From Nipponacmea schrenckii (Eukaryota > Mollusca > Gastropoda > Lottiidae), in NCBI GenBank assembly GCA_030562195.1, contig JAUJPP010000011.1:9734001-9798000 (forward strand): a DNA stretch of 64,000 nucleotides, given 5' to 3'. Positions 1 through 11,986 of this stretch are shown here, in pieces. The position numbers were made by a program, and so were the translations under genes. The notes under the pieces were generated by a model that saw only the letters and a list, made by a program, of their open reading frames with translations, made no database searches and had not been told where the DNA came from. Every line of letters begins with the position of its first letter. The first letter of the stretch is position 1.

Positions 1-287
1 TTAGTGACAGATCTTCATTATAGATTCATTGATAGATGCTTAGTCCGAAATTTAAAAACAATATGGATAAATTGATTTTAATTGTATTAAAAAGACCAAA
101 TGTAACTCAAACTATCTTGGTTCTTACATTGTCTTTTTTTTATCAAAATCTTATCTTAATATGATTATTAATTTTAATGCTTAAAATGTCATTACAGAGT
201 TGATCTAAATACCAACACATTTTATATATACATTGAAAGATTAAATAATTCCCTTAAACATCCCATTAGTACCTAGACAAATATCCT

Positions 288-500
288 GATGTTTAATGTA
301 TGACTGTAGATAATGATGATAGTGACAGTGATGACCCTGATGTTTAATTAATGACTGTAGATAATGATGATAGTGACAGTGATGACCCTGATGTTTAATG
401 TATGACTGTAGATAATGCTGATAGTGACAGTGATGACCCTGATGTTTAATTAATGACTGTAGATAATGATGATAGTGACAGTGATGACCGTGATGTTTGA
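288..500. repeat. 51-bp minisatellite, four copies
   Basis: Four head-to-tail copies of a 51-bp unit start at 288, 339, 390 and 441, followed by a few bases of a fifth. Copies 1 and 3 share GTATG where copies 2 and 4 have TAATG, so the array looks like two copies of a 102-bp dimer. Because 51 is a multiple of three, one minus-strand frame stays open and would encode a His/Tyr-rich 17-residue repeat. I see no gene context for that frame and treat it as a by-product. Confidence 0.9.
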
Positions 501-2146
501 CTATGCTTTTTTGTGCAAAGCTGAGAGCTGAGATGTCTTTTTTTTTCTTCGATTTTTCCACATCTTACTGCTCTTAAGACTACAGTATTTGCAGCAACTA
601 TTCCACTTCCCAAGACCTTCTGTAGTGGCAAAGTTGTTCATGAGTATAAATTGGAACATTTTTGCAAAACTGTATGCCACAGTGCAACATTTGCACAGTT
701 TTTCGGCACTAGAAGGCGCAATTTTAGCCCGATTTTCGTCTGGTTTTCATTTTCAGAATTCGTAGCAGAAATCTTTTTGCCGTATTTCGAAAATCTTACG
801 TTTTTTTTTAATTTTTGTCTGATTGATTTTTTTCATTTTTGTTGTAAAGAGGGACTATAAATCTAAAGAAATGGCAATGTCAAATATTTCGCTCCACTTC
901 TGGTTTACGCGTAAAAAGGGTGCAAACTTCAGATCTCTATTTTCCATTCTACTTCCGGTCTAATTGCCATAGGTTATTGAAACCTCATTGGGCCTCAAGG
1001 TTATGTCCGATTTGCAGAATGTTTGATTATTTTGTAAGTTCGTTCGATTGTGAAAAAAACACTTGACGCCGATTTTTGAATTTCGATTTTGCTTTTTTGC
1101 AACATCCGGTTGAATTTTTCCAAAGTTTGAAGGTTATATCTCGTGACCTTGACCATTTATAATCTTGACCTTTCACCTCTCATTGACCTTGGCTGTCAGT
1201 TGATACTTTGACATTTGAGCTCCGACGTCAACTTCCGGTTTTATAGCTGCCCGAAAACAGCAAAATTCACTTTGGAACTTTGGACTGCTCATGAGCGTGA
1301 ACTAATTCATTTAGAGGATTATTTTTTTCAGATTCTTAAGGTGCTTTTTGTCCCCTTTCACACCTTGCACACAAAAACCTCATTGCTTTGGACATTTTAT
1401 CCCTGAAAATCAGCCTGTTTGTTGCAATTTGCGACATTAGCAAAGTCCCACTCTGTGCCACAAGTGGCTCTAGTATTTTTTAAAATTGTTTATGTACTGT
1501 TGTTTCATTAATCCAGATTATTTTTAAGAGTAATACCAGGGCTAATGTGAACTTTATTAGAAAAAAAAGAAAGATAAAGAAATACACAATTATGCACTAC
1601 ATAGCAGAGACATACTGTTTGCATGCAGATGAAGGGAGAGTTGTAGCTTACTGTGAACAGCTTTGCTACAACTACATTGAATCATTCCTTATAGACCCAT
1701 ATAGAATTGAGAGAGAGGTTTTCAGACATTCTACTATATAATTGAATGTGCAGTATAACCTAGAATTAGGCCGATTATATTGACCTCGACTACAAGTCAT
1801 TTGTTCAATGAAGTAGGTCTATTCATTATGTCTCATTATGTCTCCAACTTTACTTGGATTTTTTTTATGTCCGACAAATTTTTCCGTCAGCAAATCAGTA
1901 AAATTTTTAATTTAGGATTGCGCCAATACTCTTGGATGGTAATATGTCTGATTTGTAATTTTTTCGGATTATTGTAACCATCACTTTACTAAAGCACTTC
2001 ATGCACGAATCAACATATTTAATGAGATAATTTTCTATTGAATAAATTATTCCTAGATGTTTCCTATATAAATGTACAACCTTTAATAGTTTCACCAACT
2101 ATTGATACCAACTTATCGATAGTTTCCTCCCGAAAACATTCTCACA
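501..2146. other. No recognisable gene
   Basis: AT-rich sequence with only short open frames of about 60-70 codons and no similarity I recognise. Around 1130-1240 there are several TGACCTT-like blocks that look like old repeat sequence. Positions 1-287 are also featureless. The end of this stretch must hold the promoter of the lectin gene that starts at 2147, but I cannot point to a convincing TATA box. Confidence 0.4.
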
Positions 2147-5100
2147 ATGATCTTCGGTCAACTTTTTGGCTTGGCCTGTTTGTTACATTGTTTAGGCCTC
2201 GGGACAACTGAAGGTTTGTAATTTTTAGTATTTAAGTTATTTTTGTTTTATATTTTGTATATTTCTATAAAAGTTCGTTCAGGACATTTATATATTGTAT
2301 TCATTAATCACAGTTGTTTCTTATCTTCATTTTAGTGGTTATAATCGTCTTTCACATATATTGTGAACAAAAATATGATTTTCCGTCAACCTACCCAAAT
2401 TAGAGCAATATGACAGCCTTAATCGATTCGCTTTACCACAATTCCTTATTTCAAGTAATTCGTCTTGTACTACCTATTATTTAAATAAATATTGAATATC
2501 ATGTACTATGTGATGTCGTACCGATGTACAAGATCGGATACGACCCAGGCTTTTAATAAACTAGAACTAGACATCTTAAAACTTATAGATACTTTCTGTA
2601 CAGAATTAAGCCTTTAAATAATGTCGGTTTACAACTATATTCCTATTCCAATTTGTCTCTGTAGTGAATATAGCAAAGGGTAAAGAAACAAGTCAAAGCT
2701 CAACACATGCCTGGGGAATATCATCATATGCTGTAGATGGTAATACTAATCCAGGTTGGTGGTCGAAATCCTGTTCACATACGGATACTCAGACTGGTCC
2801 TACATGGTGGTGTGTTAACTTGAAGTCAATTGAACGATTTCAAACTATTAAGTTGTATAATAGAGACAAACGTAAGTATTTTCTATGAAACCATAACATT
2901 AAACTAATTAATGGAAATGAAATGAATGGAGTTCTGCACGTAATGGTTAAATAGAAACGGGCAAACCATGCAGTGTGCAATGTAGGAAATTGTGCCAAGA
3001 CAGCAGGATAAACCTACCTTTATTTAAAGATTCTTTCAAGGGGATTTAACGTACACAGCCTGTAGCAAACGGGGCCTCGGTTTGTTGTCAGATCCGAACA
3101 AAACATTTTTCCATGTCAGTCCTTCAGATCTGCATCACTGACAAGGGGAAATGGACTTCAAAATCTGAAAGATCTTCTCTAACTTACAGGAACATCTATA
3201 GCATGTAATTTTAATTTCAATTTTTCTTAATATTTTTTTCCACTTGAAATTTTAGTTCTTAAAATAAAAAATACTTCAGGCGTAATTGAAAATTAAATTT
3301 TACATCGATTATTTCTGTAACAAATGAAATGAAATGTATCGAGGTGCACCAGCGACAAAACGGGCTATATAGCATGCGAATACGATTTAAAACAAAACAA
3401 AAATTAAAACCAGAAAGTCATTTATACATTACAATAAAAACTAACTAAACAATGCTAAAAGCAATATCACAGAATGGATAATAATCTTCTTAAAGAGAAG
3501 GTTGCGCAAATAGCTGAATCAAAGATCTAGCACGGTAGTGCTGCGATCTTATAGGTTTGAGATGCGTGCACTCAATCAGAATGTGTTTCACTGTCAGGCG
3601 AACCTGGCAGTGCTCACAGACTGGTTGAGGCTCTCGCTTGAGCAGGTAACAGTTGGTAAGATGAGTATGTCCAAGACGAGAGCGACACAAAACAACTTCA
3701 TTTCTCCTGTTGGCACAGTAAGAGGATGGCCAGTCCCCCAAAAGAGAGTCTTGATGGCATGAAGTTAGTTTGTATCTGCAGCATTCAATTTTTGCTGCCA
3801 TCGTTGCAAAATAAAAGTCTTTATCACCGATTTAAAGTCGGTGTAAGGCAAGGAAAAGGGGGAGACAGGCAGTTACAAAGTAGCCTTAGCCGCCTTATTT
3901 CTGTACCAAATGGAAAAAATTAACTCTGTGCATGCAATGTGATGGGTAGATCCAAATGCCGTGCTATAAGTTTTTTTCACCGCCCGCTTTGGATGTACGA
4001 CTGTTGAAGTGTAGAAAATTATCTTTCATAGTATAGGAAAAATAGGAAAATATGTTAATATGTAAAATAATACTTATTTAATATTTTTTCATCGCCCTAT
4101 TCGATTGTGTAACTGTTGAATTGTAGAAACTAGGCTTTTGATCGACCCCCAAATTTTTTTCTTTTAGATATGTCCAATAGGCTAGCATATTGATATTCTC
4201 TATAGGAAAATATCCTAATTTGTTTTGTTTTTTTTAAATTTCAGTTAAGGAAAGATTGAAAGGATTCTCTATAAAACTAAGCAACACTGGAGGATGTGAT
4301 CAAAGTACATTTGAATCAAGTAAAGTTTGTTACACGGATACGACCTCCACACCACAAGATAGTTACACTGTTGATAAATGTAAAGAAGGACAGTATGTAT
4401 TTGTTACAGTACCACACCTTTATCTAACTCTTTGTGAAGTTGAAATAAAAGCATTAGAGAACATTGCAGTGGGTAAAGAAACAAGTCAAAGTTCAACACA
4501 TGGCTGGGGAATATCATCCTATGCTGTAGATGGTAATACTAATCCAGGTTGGTGGTCGAAATCCTGTACACATACTGATACTCAGACTGGTCCTACATGG
4601 TGGTGTGTTAACTTGAACTCAGTTGAACGATTTCAAATTATAAAGCTGTATAATAGAGACAAACGTGAGTATTTTACGTGATGAATAAAATGGCTTGAAC
4701 CATAACATAAAACTAATTAATTGTAAATTTCATCAATTTTAGACTTTTATATGTTTATCATATTAATTCAAAATAATAATACGCCACTTGAAAATTACAA
4801 GAAACTCTAAAAAAATCAGCCTTCTTAGACAATTAAGTCTCGTCCAGTGAACTGAAAAGCTGACAATACTGATTTTCAACACAAACTGGTCAATTGTATG
4901 ATGTGTGTGTGTACAAATTCCTTTTTTATCTGTACCTTTTTTTATCTCAAGGACTGACACATTTATACATTCAAAATGTTTATTTATGATGCAAATCTGA
5001 ATGTTCTACATCTAATAGATCACGAGATATACATATAATTTTTTTTATTTAAAAATCTTTTGTTATATATCCTTGCAAAAAGCACATAATAAAAATAAAA

Positions 5101-7091
5101 ATATAAAAGAATTAATTCTCTAAATGAATTGGAATGAATGAATGAAATGTATTAAAGTGCATCAGCATCAAAACGGGCTATATAGCATTTGAATACGATT
5201 TAAAATAAAAACAAGAATTAAAACTTGAAAATCAATACATTAAAATAAAATATTCACAGAAACCCCAAAAAGGGCAACAAAACAATGCTAAAAACAATAT
5301 CACAGAAAAGTTGCAACCCGAAATGGGTTAAAAACAAAATAGCAAAAACAAAACTATAACACAAAATGTATTTTAAAATTTAAAATACAGATTAGTTTGT
5401 TTTAAAAACCCGACAACCTTCTCAGCGTTAGTGCTGAGATCTTATAGGTTTGAGATGCGTGCACTCAATCAGAATATGTTTCACTGTCAGGCGAACCTGG
5501 CAGTGCTCACAGACTGGTTGAGGCTCTCGCTTGAGCAGGTAACAGTTGGTAAGGAGACGAGAGCGACACAAAACAACTTCATTTCTCCTGTTGGCACAAT
5601 AGGAGGATGGCCAGTCCCCCAAGACAGGTCTGATAGCACGAAGTTTGTCCAATAGGCTAGCATATTGATATTCTCTATAGGAAAATATCCTAATTTGTTT
5701 TTTTTTTTAAATTTCAGTCAAGGAAAGATTGAAAGGATTCTCTATAAAACTAAGCAACGCTGGAGGATGTGATCAGAGTACATTTGAATCGAGTCTAGTT
5801 TGTTATACGGATAAAACTTCCACACCACAAGATAGTTACTCTGTAAATGAATGTAAAGAAGGACAGTTTATATTTGTTACAGTACCACACCTTTATCTTA
5901 CTCTCTGTGAAGTACAAATATTACAAGGTGATTTATTACGTTATAAAATCATAAACTATTTATCTATTTGAACATATCTAACTTGAGAAACTGTAAAATC
6001 ATTATTGAATACTCACATTCAGCAAAGACTGGAATATGAAATGAAATAAGTGAGTTTTACGTCCCATTCTTTTGCATCTAATGGGCTAATGAAGACGGAC
6101 TACGCCCTACAGGGTGCAATGATTCTGCGCGGTTGAAAAATCAGAAAGTTCCTTTTTGGCCTTTGTCTGTATTGAACCCTGGGTTAGCGAGCGAGCACCA
6201 CAGATCCCCAGCAAAGACTGGAGAAAGTGAGAACTTTTAAATTTTATGTGAATATAAGCCAGTAAGATATAAATATATTCTGGAATTGAAATTTGTAGTC
6301 ATATACAGGTATGACCCGATAATATTCATCTATTCACCCCTATACATTCTCTATTCTTTAAATGGATAAAAGCCGTTATAAATCCAAAAAATCAAAATTA
6401 TAAAGTGAAGTAACTCTAACATATAGATTTTATTCCCAAACAGACTGGAATCGTCGCTTGCTCACTTTTTTGAAAAAAAAAACGAATATATTTTTATTCT
6501 CCCTTTTTGAAAATTAATCAAGTGTGGGATACATACTTATTTAACCTACAGTCACTATTAAACACAAATATTAGACGTAGGACGAGTGTATTCTTACGGC
6601 TATTATCCCTTTAATTACTAAATTCTAATCTATCTTTCCTTATCCCTCATTGGTACTTCACGTTACAAATGTCCCCACCCTAAAACGCCCCTCCCCTTCC
6701 AACTGTATTAATATTTATTTATGACATTTTAGATAAGCACTGTATACCCTCATGTGAGAATCAAGTAAAAACTTCAACTGATGGATTATTTGTTAATGCA
6801 AATTTACCGGTGAACACTGAAGCTGAATGTAATGCTAAATGCTCCGCTACTTCTGGTTGTACTCGTGGTATCTTCTTCTTTGGCGAATGTCAACTACTTT
6901 TTAACTTTGCACATAAAGCTTCCAATTCTGTTGATGCCTGTAAACACTTTTGTGCTGGAACAGCCGGATGTCAAACTTTTAGACATTCGGGTACTACCTG
7001 TATTCTGTATAAGAAACGCTTCGACCAAATTGTAGCGAACCCTCAAGTTTCTGTCTTGGCTTGTATACCTGTCGAAGGAGCAAATTGTTAG
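2147..7091 (+). CDS. Secreted FTP/fucolectin-type lectin, 5 exons, 420 aa
   Basis: Predicted exons are 2147-2213, 2665-2871, 4245-4664, 5718-5927 and 6733-7091. They join into 1263 nt with no internal stop, and all four introns are phase 1 with GT/AG ends. Residues 1 to about 20 form a hydrophobic signal peptide. Two nearly identical FTP (F5/8 type C, fucolectin/tachylectin-4/pentraxin) domains follow, at about residues 24-162 and 163-301, each with WWxxSC, HTDTQTGPTWW, LYNRDK and ERLKG. The His followed about 27 residues later by Arg-Asp and then Arg recalls the fucose-binding motif of eel agglutinin, but the spacing differs by one and the vicinal Cys pair is missing. Residues 302-420 are a Cys-rich, PAN/apple-like tail with at least ten Cys. 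In this family the role is secreted carbohydrate recognition, often innate immunity. Exon 3 fuses the end of domain 1 to the start of domain 2. Exon borders are my prediction. Confidence 0.82.
3320..3894 (-). mobile_element. I/Nimb-like LINE fragment in lectin intron 2
   Basis: The 3' end of the recurrent LINE family lies in reverse orientation. It begins with the (TGAAA)n-type tail and ends within the RNase H to zinc-finger coding part. About 200 bp of the 3' UTR is deleted near 3470 compared with the copies at 15290 and 35995. The minus-strand frame 3490-3801 still shows the Cys/His-rich C-terminal motif (CEHCQVRLTVKHILIECTH). Confidence 0.85.
5131..5647 (-). mobile_element. I/Nimb-like LINE fragment in lectin intron 3
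   Basis: A second 3' fragment of the same LINE lies in the homologous intron and the same orientation as the one at 3320. Its tail reads GAATGAATGAAATG at 5131, and it stops abruptly at 5647 against host intron sequence. The 50 bp that follow (TCCAATAGGCTAGCATATTG and onward) are duplicated from the end of intron 2, so part of the intron was copied with the lectin domain. The fragment could have been copied with it or inserted independently. Confidence 0.85.
6037..6220. repeat. Possible dispersed repeat in lectin intron 4
   Basis: This stretch (GTGAGTTTTACGTCCCATTC, then GAAGACGGACTACGCCCTAC, and a GAACCCTGGG block) has higher GC and a composition typical of mollusc dispersed short repeats. 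I see no target duplication, and there is no second copy in the window to confirm it. Confidence 0.3.
6362..6610. mobile_element. TTAA-flanked MITE, shorter copy
   Basis: This is homologous to the element at 11987-12453: AAGTAACTCTAACAT, GGAATCGTCGCT and ACGAGTGTATTC blocks occur in the same order. It is flanked by TTAA at 6358-6361 and 6611-6614. The left terminal repeat (ATGGATAAAAGCCGTTATAA) is degraded and about 220 bp of interior are missing. It lies in intron 4 of the lectin gene. Confidence 0.75.
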
Positions 7092-7251
7092 TAATTACAA
7101 AGAACACCATTGGAAAGCCTTATAAAATATTGATTTTCATATATGAACTGATATACATATATATTCATATAATAAACCTATATCTGTCTGCATTATACCG
7201 TGTTACTTTTATCTTCACTTGTCTCAATCATACTGCCTCTAATGTAGAGTC

Positions 7252-7446
7252 GTTGGCTCCCCAGTCACATGGACATACGGGGGAATGACAAGGAAGATGC
7301 GGCGGCTAAGGCTGCTTTGTCACTGCCTGTCTCCCAATTTTCCTTGCCTTACACCGACTTTAAGTCGGTGATAAGGACTTTTATTTTCCAACGATGGCAG
7401 CAAAAATGGGATGCTGCAGATACAAACAAACTTCATGCTATCAAAG
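7252..7446 (+). mobile_element. LINE RNase H fragment, plus-strand arm of an inverted pair
   Basis: The sequence encodes the end of the LINE RNase H domain (PSHMDIRGND, then the DAAAKAALSLPVS linker). At 7446/7447 it joins directly to a minus-strand copy of the same element. The arm is repeated in inverse orientation at about 7663-7850, giving a foldback structure with arms of roughly 190 bp and a loop of about 215 bp. Confidence 0.85.
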
Positions 7447-8160
7447 ACGGTAGTGCTGGGATCTTATAGGTTTGAGATGCGTGCACTCAATCAGAATATG
7501 TTTCAGTCAGGTGAACCTGGCAGTGCTCACAGACTGGTTGAGGCTCCCGCTTGAGCAAGTAACAGTTGGTAAGGTGAGTATGTCCAAGTCGAGAGCGACA
7601 CAAAACAACTTCATTTCTCCTGTTGGCACAATAGGAGGATGGCCAGTCCCCCAATACAGGTTTGATAGCATGAAGTTTGTTAGTATATGCAGCATCCCAT
7701 TTTTGCTGCCATCGTTGCAAAATAAAAGTCCTTATCACCGACTTAAAGTCGGTGTAAGGCAAGGAAAAGGGGGAGACAGGCAGTGACAAAGCAGCCTTAG
7801 CCGCCGCATCTGCCTTGTCATTTCCCCGTATGTCCATGTGACTCGGGAGCCAACAAAGGACAATGTCCTTTTTTAGCCCAGAGAGCTTGTAAATATCTCC
7901 GATTATTGGGTGCACAAGCTGGATGTTATGAATAGCTTGTAATGCGGACAGAGAATTAGAAAAGATAATACATTTTTTGAATGATGATGAGGACTGAAAG
8001 AACTCGAGTGCCTGTAAAATGGCAACGAGTTCTGCAGTTAAAATAGAGGCTGCTGGTGGAAGAGATACAGACAGGACTTCGGATGGTGTCACTGTTGCAG
8101 CTGACACCTTATCACCATCCTTGGACCCATCTGTATAGAAAGGAGCATAATCCCCATATT
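7447..8160 (-). pseudogene. LINE ORF2 fragment: RNase H plus C-terminal zinc finger
   Basis: On the minus strand this encodes an RNase H domain with YTDGS, AELVAI and PSHMDIRGND, then the WDAAYTNKLHAIKPVLGDWP linker and part of a CxxC-type finger (CEHCQV). The motif that reads YSDSLSALQ in the copy at 15290 reads FSNSLSALQ here, so the third catalytic Asp is Asn and the domain should be dead. The 3' UTR and tail are absent, and the 5' side stops at a poly-T run near 8160. Confidence 0.85.
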
Positions 8161-8204
8161 TTTTTTTCCTTCGAAATCTGTTATTACCCAGCAGAACATA
8201 GTAA

Positions 8205-8530
8205 TACAAGAGATGGGTTTCTCTCGCTTATTACTTCACATTGACAGTCTACAATATAGACATTTAATATAGTGTAGGTGTTATATAAGTTATCACTATT
8301 AATATAGAAAATAGTTATACGAGAGATGGATAGAATATAGTGTAGGTCTTATACAAGTTATTACTATAGAAAATAGTTATACGAGGGATGGATAGAATAT
8401 AGTGTAGGACTTATACAAGTTATTACTATTAATATAGAAAATAGTAATACGAGAGATGGGTTGCTCTCGCTTATTACTTTACAAAGACAGTTTACAATAT
8501 ACACAAAGAATATATAAGTTAGCACTATTA
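8205..8530. repeat. Imperfect 62-71 bp tandem repeat
   Basis: Three to four degenerate units contain TAGTGTAGG, TTATACAAGTTATTAC and ATACGAGAGATGG. The core TGTAGG occurs at 8273, 8341 and 8403. The sequence GAGATGGGTTNCTCTCGCTTATTAC occurs at both ends of the array (about 8212 and 8455). No coding capacity is seen. Confidence 0.7.
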
Positions 8531-8659
8531 ATATAGATCAGAATATACAATATTGCTATAATAATGTTTTTAATATAATAATAGATATACTGCTTATAAT
8601 TCTAGAATAAATGGGAGTTATATACATTATTAATAACTATATTCTAGCAACAAGAATAT

Positions 8660-10310
8660 AAAACTGTTCTTTGATAGAGTAACAACTATTAATGTTTCTT
8701 AAATAATTAAATAATAATTTCAATCTTGTTCAATAATAATATAAAACTGCTCTTTGATTGAATAATAATAAACAATTATTGTTTCTGAAATAATTAAATC
8801 TTATATATTCTAATCTTGTACAATAATAATATAAAACTGTTCTTTGATAGAATAATAATAAACTATTGATGTTTCTGAAATGATTAAATCTTATATATTC
8901 TAATCTTGTATAATAATAACATAAAACTGTTCTTTGATAGAATAATAATAAACTATTGATGTTTCTGAAATAATTAAATCTTATATATTCTAATCTTGTA
9001 TAATAATAATATAAAACTGTTCTTTGATAGAATAATAATGAACTATTGATGTTTCTGAAATAATTCAATCTTATATATTCTAATCTTGTACAATAATAAC
9101 ATAAAACTGTTCTTTGATAGAATAATAATAAACTATTGATGTTTCTGAAATAATTAAATCTTATATATTCTAATCTTGTACAATAATAATATAAAACTGT
9201 TCTTTGATAGAATAATAATAAACTATTGATGTTTCTGAAATGATTAAATCTTATATATTCTAATCTTGTACAATAATAACATAAAACTGTTCTTTGATAA
9301 AATAATAATAAACTATTGATGTTTCTGAAATAATTAAATCTTATATAATCTAATCTTGTATAATAATAATATAAAACTGCTCTTTGATAGAATAATAATA
9401 AACTATTGATGTTTCTGAAATAATTAAATCTTATATATTTTAATCTTATACATTAATAATATAAGACTGCTCTTTGATAGAATAATAATAAACTATTGAT
9501 GTTTCTGAAATAATTAAATCTTATATATTCTAATCTTGTATAATAATAACATAAAACTGCTCTTTGATAGAATAATAATAAACTATTGATGTTTCTGGAC
9601 TTATTAAATCTTATATAATCTAATCTTGTACAATAATAATATAAAACTGTTCTTTGATAGAATAATAATAAACTATTGATGTTTCTGAAATAATTAAATC
9701 TTATATAATCTAATCTTGTACAATAATAATATAAAACTGTTCTTTGATAGAATAATAATAAACTATTGATGTTTCTGGACTTATTAAATCTTATATATTC
9801 TAATCTTGTACAATAATAATATAAAACTGTTCTTTGATAGAATAATAATAAACTATTGATGTTTCTGAAATAATTAAATCTTATATAATCTTATCTTGTA
9901 TAATAATAATATAAAACTGATCTTTGATAGAATAATAATAAACTATTGATGTTTCTGAAATAATTAAATCTTATATAATCTAATCTTGTACAATAATAAT
10001 ATAAAACTGTTCTTTGATAGAATAATAATAAACTATTGATGTTTCTGAAATAATTAAATCTTATATAATCTAATCTTGTATAATAATAATATAAAACTGT
10101 TCTTTGATAGAATAATAATAAACTATTGATGTTTCTGAAATAATTAAATCTTATATAATCTAATCTTGTATAATAATAACATAAAACTGTTCTTTGATAG
10201 AATAATAATAAACTATTGATGTTTCTGAAATAATTAAATCGTATATATTTTAATCTTATACATTAATAATATAAGACTGCTCTTTGATGAGTAACAACTA
10301 TTAATGTTTC
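8660..10310. repeat. 90-bp AT-rich satellite array, about 18 units
   Basis: The unit (core TAATCTTGTA, CATAAAACTG, TCTTTGATAG, AACTATTGATG) repeats every 90 bp from 8791 to 10231 without a single length change, with diverged units at both edges (8660-8790 and after 10270). Sequence variants are shared between non-adjacent units. For example, the variant with TTATACATTAATAATATAAG occurs at 9421 and again at 10231, nine units apart. GGACTTATTAAATC occurs at 9598 and 9778, two units apart. The 30-codon period leaves some units open on the minus strand, which is not evidence for a protein. Confidence 0.93.
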
Positions 10311-10587
10311 TGACATCATATATAATCCAATCTTGTACAACAATGATATAAAAATGTACAATAATAATATAAGACTGTCTCAATAGGATGACAAGCAGAC
10401 TGAATATGCCTCTGGAACAATCGAATGTTATATATAATGTTGATGTTTACATAACAATAGCACACTAAATTGATATGTGATTATTTTATCTTTCTGGGAC
10501 TATCTGCTGGGTATAAAAGGGTTTGATAATTTTATATCCAACCCCCGTTTCCCTTTCGGAAATTCACATAGATGTATCTTTTTATCC

Positions 10588-11930
10588 TCAATTAATCAAT
10601 TGTGACAATGTTTTCCATCTATCATAAAATTTTTCTTGTTTTAAATCTTTGAAAAATAAAAATTGTTCAAGCTTCATATAATACATGTAAATGATTACAG
10701 TTTTAGCTCCTTCAACAGTTGGGGTTACATTTTTACCTTTGGAAGTATAAATATAAAATTTAGTTATTAATAGAATGAGGTTTAATAATATAAGTGGTTG
10801 ATTAGTAGTATATGTATTTTCACTTGACTCATCTATTACACCTATGATGACATCACTAATAACTAACTTTTTAGTGATATCAAAATCTTTAAGCCATAAA
10901 AATAAATCCTTCCAAAGCTTTGAAACAACTGGACATTCACAAAAAAAGTGTTCAATAGTTTCATTTTCGTGATTACAAGATTGGCATGACCCATCTTTTT
11001 TTATACCGATTTTAGTTAAGAATGAGTTAGTTCCTAGTATCCTGTGTAGTGTGCGGTATTGCAACCATAATAGCCTTGAGTCAGCAGTACAGCTTTTATT
11101 AAGTTTATTCTTTCCCAAGTTTCTTGATCAAATTTAGTGTTTAAAGAGTTATTCCATTTGATTATATATTTTGCTTCTTACACCTAGAACTTCAGTGATA
11201 AGTGGTTTAAAATTGAATTTTTGATACAAAGCTTCATAAGAAAGAAAGTTTCCATTCGAGTCAAACAAATCATACACAAATCTAATTCCATGGTTATGCC
11301 AATTTCTAAAATATGTTTTATTTTTACCAATCCTAATTAATGAATTATACCAAATTGGTTCAAAAACTATTGATTGACTATTATTTGCCGTGTTTTAATT
11401 TTCCATGGAAATAGTGTAGATCTTTAAATACATCTTTCTAAAATGGGTTTGTTTGAGAAGTCTCTAATAGTTTTATGTAATCATCTCCGAACTTGTAAAT
11501 ATCATTAATTGAGTGGGATGATGACGATTCTAATAATTAAACCCACGGCGCATTACTTTCAAGTTTCTTAATCCATTTGATTTTTAAACTCTTAGCAAAA
11601 AGGCATAGGTCTGACATTTTAAGTCCACCAATTTTATAGTCTTGAACTATCAGTTTTCTAGAAAATGAATTTGTAAAGTAGTTTTTCAATTTCTTTGATT
11701 TTTGCCAATTCTGGGGTTGGTAAACTAATCAGAAGATGTGTCAGTTTTGGAATTATTAAACTTTTAACTACTGTTATCTTTCCAGGCACTGAAAGGTATC
11801 TACATGACCATTCTCTAATTAGGCATTTCATAGCACATTTTTTTTGATAATATTTTAATCTTTGTGTAAGAGATTCCCAGCACTGTAAACGGTTCTGGGT
11901 TAGTAATAATTTTATAGTTACTTGCATTTA
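10588..11930 (-). pseudogene. L1/Tx1-like LINE reverse transcriptase relic
   Basis: Read on the minus strand, the upstream part (11927-11658) encodes the thumb-side region of an L1-group reverse transcriptase (PGKITVVKSLIIPKLTHLL). The middle (about 11650-11540) encodes DYKIGGLKMSDL and then a stop, and 11118-10588 encodes the zinc-binding zf-RVT region with CQSC and HFFCECPVVSKLW. Stops and frameshifts separate these pieces. The catalytic palm and the endonuclease are missing. This LINE is unrelated to the RNase H-bearing family elsewhere in the window. Confidence 0.8.
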
Positions 11931-11986
11931 GTGCTTGGGAATTTCGTAAATTTCCAAGAGCAATAATCCCCATATTTAGTCCTTAA

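Noticed and set aside
241..561. His/Tyr-rich minus-strand open frame
   Set aside because: It exists only because the 51-bp repeat unit is a multiple of three. No start context or similarity.
651..860. 69-codon Phe-rich frame
   Set aside because: Low complexity, no start context and no similarity.
8730..9068. 112-codon repetitive open frame on the minus strand of the satellite
   Set aside because: The 90-bp period keeps the frame open for a few units, but later units have stops. No sign of coding selection.
8660..10310. CRISPR array
   Set aside because: Units are contiguous with no unique spacers, and the DNA is eukaryotic. It is a satellite.
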